From: Roseovarius sp. EL26
GTDB lineage: Bacteria; Pseudomonadota; Alphaproteobacteria; Rhodobacterales; Rhodobacteraceae
Length of the DNA stretch: 64,000 bases
Assembly (NCBI RefSeq): GCF_900327775.1
Contig: NZ_OUMZ01000007.1
Location: 1,537,606-1,601,605 of the forward strand
Direction of reading: 5' to 3'
The notes below the pieces were generated by a model. It ran no database searches. It saw only the letters and a list, made by a program, of their open reading frames with translations, and was not told the DNA's origin. Made by a program: the position numbers and the translations under genes. Below, piece after piece: positions 29,061 through 36,876 of this stretch; position 1 is the stretch's first letter; each line of letters starts with the position of its first letter.

Positions 29061-29172
29061 TCGGGCGGAAAGCGGACATTCTCTGCGGATACGAGTGAAC
29101 TGGCCTGTTCGGCGGGAAGCGGACGTTCTCTGCGGGTCCGAAATAACCAAGCCTCGACCGTGGAAGCGGACA
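29061..29172. repeat. imperfect ~30-bp direct repeats
   Basis: Two copies of a TCGG(G)CGG-AAGCGGACATTCTCTG type unit at 29061-29090 and 29109-29137 (step 48 bp) and a partial third, GGAAGCGGACA, at 29162-29172. They sit about 130-240 bp upstream of the DUF4062 gene. Function unknown. Confidence 0.5.
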
Positions 29173-29296
29173 ATTAAACGAAACTTCACCACAGCAAGCT
29201 AACCAATTTTCTCAACGTGTTGATCAAAAAGAATGGCTGTAAACATGGTCAGGATTGTCGTGTTGGGGTAAGACGATCTCAATAATGAGGTCATCA

Positions 29297-31771
29297 ATGC
29301 AGGACAAAATGAAACTTATTCGAGTGTTCATCGGTTCGCCGGGTGGTTTGGAGGACGAACGCCGTGCTGCTCATGCAATCGTTGAAGAGGTAAATCGAGA
29401 CCATAGTGAGCACTGGGGTTGCCACTTTAAACTACTTGGATGGGAAGACACGGTTCCCGGCTATCAACGACCGCAATCTAAAATCAATGAAGACCTAGAT
29501 CGTTGCGACTATTTTATTGGCGTTTTGTGGAATAGATGGGGAACAACACCTACAAACGATCCCGCTGGATACACTTCAGGGTTTGAAGAAGAATTTCACC
29601 GCGCTGAACGTAGAATCCAAGAGGGCAAGATGAAGGACATGCTTCTCTTGTTCAAAAAAGTCGAGATTCCTGCTGAGCTTGAACCGGGAGAAGACCTGAA
29701 AAAGGTTCGCGATTTTCGACAGCAGCAAATCGACGGTAAGCGTAACTATTTCAGAGATTTTGAAGACCTGAGTGGATTCAAAGATGCTATTCGCAGCAAG
29801 CTAAATGACATCGGCTGGAAAGAGGCTGGGCATGATCGAACCGTCGCTGACGATGACAGCGCGCCGACAAACAGGGCCGAACCTGAACATTCGGAAAGCA
29901 CTCAAGAAGCATCTGAAAATGCGGGACTTCTTGAGGGCGAAGCCCGGTCTTTCGTCACTGGATTCTTAAGCAAGTCGGACGCTTGGGAGGAAACAAGTCC
30001 ACACGAAATTGCTCGCTTTAGGTTAATTGCCACGTCAGTTTCTCGCTCAGGAAATGACGAACTTTATTTGAGCAATCACGACGCAAACTTGATGTTCCGA
30101 CACTACAGGAACGAGAAGCTTTCAGATCAAGAATTTACGGCACTTATTGATAGTGGTGTAGCCGGCTTTGAGCATAGTAATGTGCCTCTTTGGCGGTGGG
30201 TGGCCAAAGGGGACATGCTAGACCATGCCTTGTTTTTTCGTCTTAGACTGCTGGCGACCGTTGGCGAGGATCGCGAGAAGGTAAACTCGATTAAGGTCCT
30301 ACAATTATTGGGAAGTGGAATCCCTTCGCACGACTCGGAGTTCAACGTGGCCAATGTTTTGAGGTGGTGGTTTGCCGAAGGTTCGAGCGAACCAACCTTC
30401 AATGCAGCGATTTCTTTTTTGGCGACGAATGCGACGGAGTCTGAATTACCGTTCGTCGAGCAGGCGCTTTCTGAAGCTCCTGAAAGCCGAAGAGATAGGA
30501 TCGAAGGGGCAATCGTTGGAATCCTTTCAAGAGTAAGTGTGGATAAGGCACTCAAGAGAGTGTGCGAGCGCGGGGTTGACAGAATCCCAGAACCTGTTGT
30601 GAAACGTTTGTTTAATAGCGCCGCTTCACTTTCGACAGATACATTACTGGAATGCCTGTCTGCGAAATCTGATAGTGTAAGAGTTCCTTCAGCGCAGTTG
30701 CTGGCGGACCGATCCGAAATTAAACTTGAAACAGCTCAGACACTCCTCACGGATAGTAATCTGGATATTCGTCTTGTGGCAGCGGAAGTGCTTCATAAAT
30801 TGGGATTACCACTAGATGAGGAAGTTGCCAAAACCGCTCTCACACAGAAGAAAAATGTAGGTCGAGGGCTACTTGGTCTTTCCATGACTGCCGAGCGAGA
30901 TACCACGAGGTATGACGCATATAGGCAAAACCGTCTGTTGGAAATGAGCGAAACAGAATTAAGAGATCGGGCCTCCAAAAAGCTAATTTTTCAAAGTGAC
31001 GAGCTTGCGGCGTTATTCGACAAATTTCGCTCGAAAGCAGCGATACAGAAGGAGCTTCGACAGAATCTGTCGGATGGGTTTGAGAAATACTTTCAAGCAC
31101 GGATTGCGGCTGCGAGAGAAAAATATGGCGCAGATGACAAAGTTATCTCTGACTCTGAGAACCTATCTACATATTACCGACTTCGACTTTCCAGTTTAGC
31201 ACTTGAGGCGCTTTGTCGCCTTCAAAAACGTGACGACCTGGATTTGGTTAGGCAGGTACTGACAGAGTTTGAAGTTGCCGCTAGTCCAAACATTTTATCA
31301 TACTTCAAGAAGTTTGGTGAGTGGCGCGATATCACTACGGTTGATGGTATGAGCAACGTCGCCCGAAACACGAATGCTCTTCTAGCGTTAGCGTCCGTGG
31401 ACTATTCGGCTGAACGAGCATCGACCATTTTGCAGATTGGAAAGACGCGCCTGTCTGATCTTTTGGAATTGGAATTAAAGCATCCGACAAGACTTGCGTT
31501 GCTCAAAAAAATACCCGCTACCAGCTTGAGGGAACTACACGACGATGTTCTTCTGCGCGAGTTGAGCAGAGACGATAATGAAAGCCGGATCGTGTTTGCC
31601 CTGAGATGTGTTCAGGCATTGCCAAAGTCGCGGGTCGCCGGATTGCTAGACCGATATATGGATGCAGACGCGCAGCGATACTACAACAGCATTCATTGGC
31701 TTGATCTTGGAGCGTCATTGCCGACTCGCATTGCCAAGTCTGTTGCAGCTAGAGCACTTGAACAACGTTGA
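29297..31771 (+). CDS. DUF4062 (TIR-like) protein with HEAT-like repeats
   Basis: About 824 residues. The N-terminal ~170 residues are a DUF4062 domain: IRVFIGSPGGLEDERRAA, LGWEDTVPGYQRPQSKIN and CDYFIGVLWNRWGT show the TIR-related alternating strand/helix pattern. A charged linker (about 190-230) follows. The remaining ~580 residues are alpha-helical, with HEAT-like units such as DSVRVPSAQLLADRSEI and DIRLVAAEVLHKLGL. No P-loop NTPase motif is found, unlike many DUF4062-STAND proteins. It is the main cargo of the tRNA-Cys island. A sensor-effector role in anti-phage defence is an inference from domain type and island location. Starts at 29285 or 29309 are also possible. Confidence 0.75.
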   Translation: MQDKMKLIRVFIGSPGGLEDERRAAHAIVEEVNRDHSEHWGCHFKLLGWEDTVPGYQRPQSKINEDLDRCDYFIGVLWNRWGTTPTNDPAGYTSGFEEEFHRAERRIQEGKMKDMLLLFKKVEIPAELEPGEDLKKVRDFRQQQIDGKRNYFRDFEDLSGFKDAIRSKLNDIGWKEAGHDRTVADDDSAPTNRAEPEHSESTQEASENAGLLEGEARSFVTGFLSKSDAWEETSPHEIARFRLIATSVSRSGNDELYLSNHDANLMFRHYRNEKLSDQEFTALIDSGVAGFEHSNVPLWRWVAKGDMLDHALFFRLRLLATVGEDREKVNSIKVLQLLGSGIPSHDSEFNVANVLRWWFAEGSSEPTFNAAISFLATNATESELPFVEQALSEAPESRRDRIEGAIVGILSRVSVDKALKRVCERGVDRIPEPVVKRLFNSAASLSTDTLLECLSAKSDSVRVPSAQLLADRSEIKLETAQTLLTDSNLDIRLVAAEVLHKLGLPLDEEVAKTALTQKKNVGRGLLGLSMTAERDTTRYDAYRQNRLLEMSETELRDRASKKLIFQSDELAALFDKFRSKAAIQKELRQNLSDGFEKYFQARIAAAREKYGADDKVISDSENLSTYYRLRLSSLALEALCRLQKRDDLDLVRQVLTEFEVAASPNILSYFKKFGEWRDITTVDGMSNVARNTNALLALASVDYSAERASTILQIGKTRLSDLLELELKHPTRLALLKKIPATSLRELHDDVLLRELSRDDNESRIVFALRCVQALPKSRVAGLLDRYMDADAQRYYNSIHWLDLGASLPTRIAKSVAARALEQR

Positions 31772-31888
31772 ACGGCAGCATTGCGGACAGCGATTGCAAA
31801 ATCTTGAAAGCTGGATGAATGACAGGTTTGGGCCGTTGACCGTGATGGAGGTCTAGCGCATCTTTTAGAAAGGAAAACAGGCTACAAA

Positions 31889-32362
31889 ATGACCAAGAGT
31901 GTAACTCAGGATGATCGGGACCTACTCTTGGCGGAGTACCAACCCCTTAGGGAAGAGGTTAATCGAACTGTTGACCGAATGACGGCGAATGAGCTTGCCT
32001 GCTCTGCATTTGTATTTTCGATCATACTGTTTCAGATCTCAACGAAGAACGTAACGTCGATACCAGACTGGATCGTGATTCCGTTTGGGGCGTCCTTGGC
32101 GATGGTCGTTGCGTTCGTGGGGCATGAACGTTCCAAAGTTTTTAGGCGCCACATGGACCAAGTTGAAGAATATCTGGCCAACATAGAGCGAGTGCTAAGC
32201 AGTCAGTTTGGTTGGACCAATCACTATCGAGATGTGATACAGCCGTCTGATGCGAGACAGACCGGTTCTCGCCGAGTGCTATGGCACATTTTGCGTTTCG
32301 TGGCTCTGGCAAACTTTATTTTCCAATGTGCCGCGCTTTTCTATCCGAATCCTGTGGCTTAG
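31889..32362 (+). CDS. membrane protein of the island, unknown
   Basis: 157 residues: an N-terminal charged helix, two membrane helices (FVFSIILFQIS and IVIPFGASLAMVVAFVG), a cytoplasmic helix (VFRRHMDQVEEYLANIERVL) and a third hydrophobic segment near the end (LRFVALANFIFQCAALFY). The 2TM-helix plan recalls small SLATT-like effector membrane proteins, but I cannot assign that family. It is 118 bp behind the DUF4062 gene on the same strand and plausibly the membrane partner of that protein. Confidence 0.55.
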   Translation: MTKSVTQDDRDLLLAEYQPLREEVNRTVDRMTANELACSAFVFSIILFQISTKNVTSIPDWIVIPFGASLAMVVAFVGHERSKVFRRHMDQVEEYLANIERVLSSQFGWTNHYRDVIQPSDARQTGSRRVLWHILRFVALANFIFQCAALFYPNPVA

Positions 32363-32545
32363 TCTAAATAGGTTTCGATAGGGATTTTCTTACATCAATG
32401 AATGACCGCTATGAGGAATGCAATTGCAGCATGGTTAGGCGCTGCTCAAGGTCGGCTTTGGGCCGAGAGGTTCTCTTTATCAAGCTTCGAAAGAAAAACC
32501 GAGCTAGACATAAAGCTTCCACGTAAACGCACAGGATCCGATAAC

Positions 32546-32851
32546 ATGCACCTTCCATACAAAATAAACCTAATCGATCACGAGCGCTGGATCTCGACAG
32601 GCTACAACCGTTCGTTCGCATGGGGCTTGGTTCTGAATGATGCCGCTAAGGAATTGGGTTTCTGGCGGGTTGTCCGGTACAATCCTAACTTGGATACGGA
32701 AGGCGGTTGCTACGAATTTTCATTGGAGAAAACCGGACCGGCGATCGCTTCTGAAGAGTTTTCGTTCCTTGATTCAGAGGTCAGCAGGGGTGCCGCTCTA
32801 TCTGACTTCGTCGCTAAGATTTTGAAGTGGGAGAAGCGCCGGAAACTCTAA
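32546..32851 (+). CDS. small protein of unknown function at the island edge
   Basis: 101 residues from an ATG preceded by AGGA at good spacing; an in-frame ATG at 32402 would add 48 residues but has no ribosome-binding site. Sequence MHLPYKINLIDHERWISTGYNRSFAWGLVLNDAAKELGF has no recognised motif and no membrane helix. It is the last gene before the right attachment site. Its role with the two upstream genes is unknown. Confidence 0.5.
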   Translation: MHLPYKINLIDHERWISTGYNRSFAWGLVLNDAAKELGFWRVVRYNPNLDTEGGCYEFSLEKTGPAIASEEFSFLDSEVSRGAALSDFVAKILKWEKRRKL

Positions 32852-32880
32852 CTCAGGCCAAAACTTGCACTGAAAGCACG

Positions 32881-32933
32881 TGTCTAAACATTCACGCTAT
32901 GTTCCGGCATAATTCGGCAGCTATCTAAACACT
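32881..32933. promoter_or_regulatory. candidate integrase arm-type sites, right end
   Basis: TGTCTAAACATT at 32881-32892 and ATCTAAACACT at 32923-32933 match the pair inside the left end. They lie about 35-85 bp inside the right attachment core, in the same strand orientation. Inferred as arm sites of the island integrase. Confidence 0.45.
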
Positions 32934-32964
32934 TTTCCCAACATTTTCAGCCACATACCTAGTC

Positions 32965-33008
32965 TTGCAAATCCGCGTACAGGAGTTCGATTCTCCTACT
33001 CGCCTCCA
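32965..33008 (+). repeat. displaced 3' half of a tRNA-Cys (attachment site remnant)
   Basis: Starts with TTGCAAATCCG, identical to the anticodon region of the intact tRNA-Cys, and ends with the same ACTCGCCTCCA. The T arm differs (AGGAG/CTCCT instead of ACCGG/CCGGT) but still pairs fully, so it comes from a real tRNA gene. Similarity continues about 20 nt past CCA. It is the sequence the island pushed away when it replaced the 3' half. Confidence 0.85.
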
Positions 33009-33222
33009 TTTAACTTCAATGACTTAGCCATCCATCCCCGTTACGCGGGAGGGTCATTTTACATGCCATTTTACAATTTTATTGCCGATGCGTTCTCAAA
33101 TCACCCTATTTGGACCCATAGGTGCTGACGTCAGACACTGTTCTCCTAACAACCGCGTGCGTTGCATCCCCTGCGCAGGTGTGAAACCTTCTGCACGACT
33201 TAAGCGGTTGCAGGGGAACAAC

Positions 33223-34002
33223 ATGCAAAACTGGACATTGATCACAGGGGCATCAGAGGGGCTGGGTGTTGAGTTCGCCCGCCTTGCCGCCGCTGAGGGA
33301 CGCAATCTTATTTTGACCGCCCGATCCGAGGGTAAACTTAACACCCTTGCGCAGGAGTTGCGCAACGGCACTATACAGGTTGAAGTGATCCCCGCCGATC
33401 TTGCTGATCCAGCACAAGTCATCAACCTGTGGAACTTGGCTATTGAAGGCCGCCAAATCGACGTATTAGTCAACAATGCCGGCCTGGGACGACACGGCCA
33501 ATTTGGCAATGGCGCGGACTGGGCGCGCGAGCAGAGTTCCATACAGGTCAACGTTCTGGCACTCAGCTACCTGATGAAACAGGCTATTCCGCATATGCAA
33601 GGCGCGGGCGGCGGAAAAATTCTCAACGTGGCCTCGGTTGCGGGGTTTATGCCGGGCCCTAACATGGCGATCTATCACGCCACCAAGGCTTTTGTTCTAT
33701 CGCTATCCGAGGCTGTCGCTGAAGAGATCGGCAGCAACAACGTAACTATCACCGCTCTATGCCCCGGGGCCACTCATACCTCCTTTTTCGATGCGGCCGA
33801 TATGGGCGGTGTACGGCTGCTGAAGCTGAACAAGCCGATGTCAGCTACATCCGTGGCGCAAACCGGCTGGCAGGCCATGCATCGCGGGAAGCGTGTAGTT
33901 GTGCCCGGCTTGCTGAATAAGCTGTTTGCCTTTTCTCCCCGCATTTCGCCGCGCCGGTTGGTGACTTTAATCTCGAACACGGTGATGGGCAAAACCCATT
34001 AA
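33223..34002 (+). CDS. short-chain dehydrogenase/reductase
   Basis: 259 residues from the ATG at 33223, with AGGGGAACAAC upstream. Classical SDR signatures: TGASEGLG (8-15), NNAG (84-87), catalytic Ser138, and YHATK (Tyr151, Lys155). The DltE/YqjQ-like overall pattern fits an NAD(P)-dependent oxidoreductase of unknown substrate. It is the first host gene after the island and is followed 9 bp later by a LysE-type exporter. Confidence 0.88.
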   Translation: MQNWTLITGASEGLGVEFARLAAAEGRNLILTARSEGKLNTLAQELRNGTIQVEVIPADLADPAQVINLWNLAIEGRQIDVLVNNAGLGRHGQFGNGADWAREQSSIQVNVLALSYLMKQAIPHMQGAGGGKILNVASVAGFMPGPNMAIYHATKAFVLSLSEAVAEEIGSNNVTITALCPGATHTSFFDAADMGGVRLLKLNKPMSATSVAQTGWQAMHRGKRVVVPGLLNKLFAFSPRISPRRLVTLISNTVMGKTH

Positions 34003-34011
34003 CACGCCATA

Positions 34012-34608
34012 ATGGATGCCCTTGCCTCATTCCTTCTTGCCGCCTTTGCCCTTACCGGCAGCCCCGGCCCCAACACGCTGAGTGCTGCTGCGGTCGGCGC
34101 ATCATTCGGTCGGTTAAACGGGCTAAAGTACGTAACCGGACTTAGCGCCGGTGTTGGGTTGGTGATTCTCATCACAGGTACTGGTGTTTCGGCTACAATC
34201 TTGGCTCTGCCGGGTATTGCCCCCATGATCACTGTATGTGCCTTGATCTATTTTCTCTATCTTGCCTACAAGATCGCAACCGCACTGCCCCTGAATACCC
34301 CAACCCAAGAGGCGTCGACTGCCCCTACATGGTATGCGGGCGTCTTTTTATCGCTTGCAAACCCCAAAGCCTATGCTGCCATGGCTGCCTTATTCTCCGG
34401 CCATGCCTTACTCCATGACAATGCGTTGGCGGACGCCGCGATAAAGGCAGCACTGGCCTTGATCGTCGTTTGCATCGTTAATCTTCTCTGGCTCTCGGTT
34501 GGCGCGGGATTGGCGCAATATTTACAGAACCCACGTACCTCTCGCATGATCAACGTAAGTTTCGCCTTGCTTTTACTGCTATCCATTCTTGCTGTAACTC
34601 TCGGTTAA
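34012..34608 (+). CDS. LysE/RhtB-family amino-acid exporter
   Basis: 198 residues with five to six membrane helices. N-terminal FALTGSPGPNTLSA is the LysE/RhtB signature, and SLANPKAYAAMAALF in the middle is also typical. It exports amino acids or similar small metabolites across the inner membrane. The substrate is unknown. Nine bp behind the SDR gene, so probably co-transcribed. Confidence 0.88.
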   Translation: MDALASFLLAAFALTGSPGPNTLSAAAVGASFGRLNGLKYVTGLSAGVGLVILITGTGVSATILALPGIAPMITVCALIYFLYLAYKIATALPLNTPTQEASTAPTWYAGVFLSLANPKAYAAMAALFSGHALLHDNALADAAIKAALALIVVCIVNLLWLSVGAGLAQYLQNPRTSRMINVSFALLLLLSILAVTLG

Positions 34609-34703
34609 GCGCGCCTTCACTTGTTAGCGCCACCACAATTGCATCTGTGCGCCCCCTCCCCTAGAAGCGGTCAGCATCAGTTTTTATCAGGCGGAGTTCG
34701 GAC

Positions 34704-35597
34704 ATGTCGAAACAGGATCAGCGCAACAAGATCGCAACCGGCGATGGCTTTATCGCAGCTTTAGACCAGTCCGGTGGTTCCACTCCCAAAGCGCTCAAGC
34801 TCTACGGTGTTGAAGCAGATCAATACAGTTCGGACGCTGAAATGTATGACATGATCCACGCCATGCGGTCACGCATCGCGCAATCGCCTTCTTTTGGTGG
34901 CGATCGTATCGTCGGCGCGATTCTGTTTGAGATGACCATGGACCGCCAGATTGATGGCAAACCCTCAGCCACTTACCTGTGGGACACCAAAGGTGTCGTG
35001 CCTTTTCTAAAAGTCGACAAAGGTTTGGCTGATGAGGCCAACAGCGTGCAACTAATGAAGCCAATGCCGGATCTTGATACCCTTTTGGATCGCGCCAATG
35101 CTGCCAGCATCTACGGCACCAAGATGCGCTCAGTGATCAATGCCGCCAACGAAGTTGGAATTGCCGCTGTTGTAGCGCAGCAGTTCGAGGTCGGCAAAGC
35201 CATCCTAGCCAAAGGCCTGATGCCAATCATTGAACCTGAAGTGACCATCACCATTTCGGACAAAGCTGCGGCCGAAGACATCTTATTGACTGAGATCACA
35301 AAGCAGTTGGATGCCCTGCCCGAAGGTCAGGAAGTCATGCTCAAGCTGACGCTGCCTGAAACGGCCAACCACTACAAGCCACTGGTTGATCATTCTAAGG
35401 TGCTAAAAGTTGTTGCCCTGTCCGGCGGTTATAGCCGTGATGAAGCCAACAACCGCCTGTCACAAAACACCGGCATGATCGCCAGTTTCTCGCGCGCCCT
35501 GACTGAGGGGTTGAGCGCCCCACAAAGCGATGCAGAGTTTGATGGAACGTTGAATGACACCATCACCAGCATCCACGCGGCCTCTGTCGCGGGTTAA
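34704..35597 (+). CDS. fda: fructose-bisphosphate aldolase class I
   Basis: 297 residues, the size of the compact bacterial class I aldolase. It splits or joins fructose-1,6-bisphosphate with a Schiff-base Lys. The N-terminal [17 protein letters not shown] and the later [10 protein letters not shown], whose Lys is the likely Schiff-base residue, are typical, as is [11 protein letters not shown] near the phosphate site. An independent gene with its own terminator. Confidence 0.92.
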   Translation: MSKQDQRNKIATGDGFIAALDQSGGSTPKALKLYGVEADQYSSDAEMYDMIHAMRSRIAQSPSFGGDRIVGAILFEMTMDRQIDGKPSATYLWDTKGVVPFLKVDKGLADEANSVQLMKPMPDLDTLLDRANAASIYGTKMRSVINAANEVGIAAVVAQQFEVGKAILAKGLMPIIEPEVTITISDKAAAEDILLTEITKQLDALPEGQEVMLKLTLPETANHYKPLVDHSKVLKVVALSGGYSRDEANNRLSQNTGMIASFSRALTEGLSAPQSDAEFDGTLNDTITSIHAASVAG

Positions 35598-35644
35598 CGC
35601 GCCAGACGACTGACTTAGACGTTATCGCGTATACGCCCACAACA

Positions 35645-35672
35645 TAACCCCGCCCTTTCGGCGGGGTTATTT
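35645..35672 (+). terminator. terminator of the aldolase gene
   Basis: A 10-bp stem, TAACCCCGCC, loop CTTTC, GGCGGGGTTA (35645-35669), followed by TTTG, 47 bp after the stop codon. Confidence 0.9.
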
Positions 35673-35760
35673 GCTATCGACGGTCAGGTTGAAGTGCCGC
35701 TGACGAACAGAACTTATGCAGGACGTATAGTGTCGCATCTTGATGGCTGGATTAAATCAT

Positions 35761-35792
35761 GGTATATTTGGATCCATGAATTCAAATATACC
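35761..35792. promoter_or_regulatory. palindrome across the GntR gene start (autoregulatory operator candidate)
   Basis: A perfect 10-bp inverted repeat GGTATATTTG ... CAAATATACC with a 12-bp spacer that contains the ATG at 35776. Its inner half-sites ATTTG and CAAAT also form the palindromes ahead of the glutamine-synthetase-like gene and the amidotransferase gene. A repressor bound here would block its own translation start region. Confidence 0.65.
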
Positions 35793-36390
35793 AAACCACA
35801 TCTCAACCACGCTTGAAAATGAGATCATCAACGGCCACTTGATGCCCGGTGCCTTGCTGCAACAAGAAGAGCTGGCCGAGCGTTTTGGCGTCAGCAGACA
35901 ACCGGTTAGAGCTGCATTGGATATCCTTGGTGCAAAGGGGTTGGCAGAACGTCGGTCAAACCGGACGGTCGAAGTGTGCAAACTGCATAGCGAAGCAGGA
36001 CACGAAGCATTGGCTATCCGCAAATTGCTCGAGCCTGAAGCTCTAGCCGCATCGATGCCAAAGCTATCCCCTCAGGATCTATTGGCGGCAAAGCAAGCAC
36101 AGGAACGATTTGAAATCGAAACTACACCTGCGAATCTGGCGCAGCACGATGCCGATTTTCACATGGCGCTATATGGTCGTTGTGAAAACACCGTTCTATT
36201 GCGGCTAATCAGTGATTTGCGTCGTCTCAATCAGCGCGCTTATCTTGGCCAGCCTCTGGGTTCTCAAGCACGTGATCATTGCATCGCATCACACTGGCAG
36301 TTGTTGGATGCGGTATCAGCCAACGACACAACCATAGCAACCCAGCTACTTTTGCTACATTTTGACATCTCAAAGGCGCGCGACACATGA
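35776..36390 (+). CDS. GntR-family (FadR-type) regulator
   Basis: 204 residues from the ATG at 35776; an in-frame ATG at 35740 would add 12 residues. The N-terminal winged helix has LQQEELAERFGVSRQPVRAALDIL (about 29-52). The C-terminal FCD ligand domain carries the metal-ligand pattern DADFHMALY and SHWQLLDAV. Overlaps the next gene by 4 bp. The shared half-sites in nearby promoters make it the likely repressor of the gamma-glutamylation cluster downstream. Confidence 0.85.
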   Translation: MNSNIPNHISTTLENEIINGHLMPGALLQQEELAERFGVSRQPVRAALDILGAKGLAERRSNRTVEVCKLHSEAGHEALAIRKLLEPEALAASMPKLSPQDLLAAKQAQERFEIETTPANLAQHDADFHMALYGRCENTVLLRLISDLRRLNQRAYLGQPLGSQARDHCIASHWQLLDAVSANDTTIATQLLLLHFDISKARDT

Positions 36391-36734
36391 ATGACCGTTT
36401 CACCAAAACCCCAGAACCGCCCTATTACGCCGTGATTTTCACCAATCAATTAAGCGAAAATGACGGCGGCTATGAGACCATGGGCAATAAAATGTTCGAG
36501 ATGGCGTTAGATCAACCTGGCTGTCTAGGTGCAGAAAGCACAAGAGATTCAAGCGGCTTGGGCATCACAGTGTCCTATTGGAAGGACGAGGCCGCGCTAT
36601 CGGAGTGGAAAGCAAACGCCAAACATCTGGTGGCACAAAACATGGGGATTGAACAGTGGTATGCCCATTATGAATTGCGGGTTGCTAAGGTCGAACGCGC
36701 TTATAATGGCCCCACAGGACGATCGGTCAAGTAG
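36387..36734 (+). CDS. antibiotic biosynthesis monooxygenase-domain protein
   Basis: 115 residues. The ABM-like alpha+beta fold is suggested by YYAVIFTNQLSENDGGY and the end GLGITVSYWKDEAALSEWKANAKHL, the family signature. Such small proteins are dimeric and often act as heme-degrading or quinone monooxygenases, or have no known reaction. Overlaps the GntR gene by 4 bp, so it shares its transcript and presumably its inducer. Confidence 0.8.
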   Translation: MNDRFTKTPEPPYYAVIFTNQLSENDGGYETMGNKMFEMALDQPGCLGAESTRDSSGLGITVSYWKDEAALSEWKANAKHLVAQNMGIEQWYAHYELRVAKVERAYNGPTGRSVK

Positions 36735-36808
36735 ACTTTAATCTACGGGAGGGTCTTTAGGGCTGCTCCTTCTCCGGCTCAGCCTCCACTTTGCAAAATT
36801 CTGAGACT

Positions 36809-36831
36809 CAAATTTTAAATTTGATCAAATT
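36809..36831. promoter_or_regulatory. overlapping palindromes ahead of the first GS-like gene
   Basis: CAAATTT-T-AAATTTG (36809-36823) overlaps AATTTGATCAAATT (36818-36831); both are perfect. They lie 46-68 bp before the start codon, in the promoter region. The 14-bp palindrome is repeated exactly at 38250. Likely operator of the local GntR protein. Confidence 0.65.
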
Positions 36832-36876
36832 ATCGAAACCCTCTAGGTTCGCCGCAAATCAGATGAGGTTTTCCAG

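Larger units (their letters stand above)
28454..29296. other. gene-free stretch of the island with structure
   Basis: About 840 bp between two divergent gene sets. No convincing coding frame: the frames present lack start signals and family features. It holds the GC-rich hairpins at 28787-28898 and imperfect ~30-bp repeats at 29061-29172, and must contain promoters for both int and the DUF4062 gene. Confidence 0.5.
26871..33008. mobile_element. tRNA-Cys integrative island, about 6.1 kb
   Basis: Bounded by the anticodon-loop sequence TTGCAAATCCG of the tRNA-Cys gene (26871-26881) and its copy at 32965-32975. Contents: small membrane protein, tyrosine integrase, small ORF overlapping it, an ~840-bp gene-free stretch with hairpins and repeats, then a DUF4062/HEAT-like gene, a membrane protein and a small protein on the other strand. 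Genes inside are visibly more A/T-rich than flanking ones. No conjugation, phage structural or replication genes are seen, so it is a satellite-like genomic island. Confidence 0.85.

Noticed and set aside
31889..32362. SLATT-domain effector assignment
   Set aside because: Helix plan is only partly similar and no signature residues could be confirmed; left as unknown membrane protein.
33012..33070. terminator at the right island edge
   Set aside because: Pairing around CCCGTTACGCGGG is short and interrupted; not enough to call.
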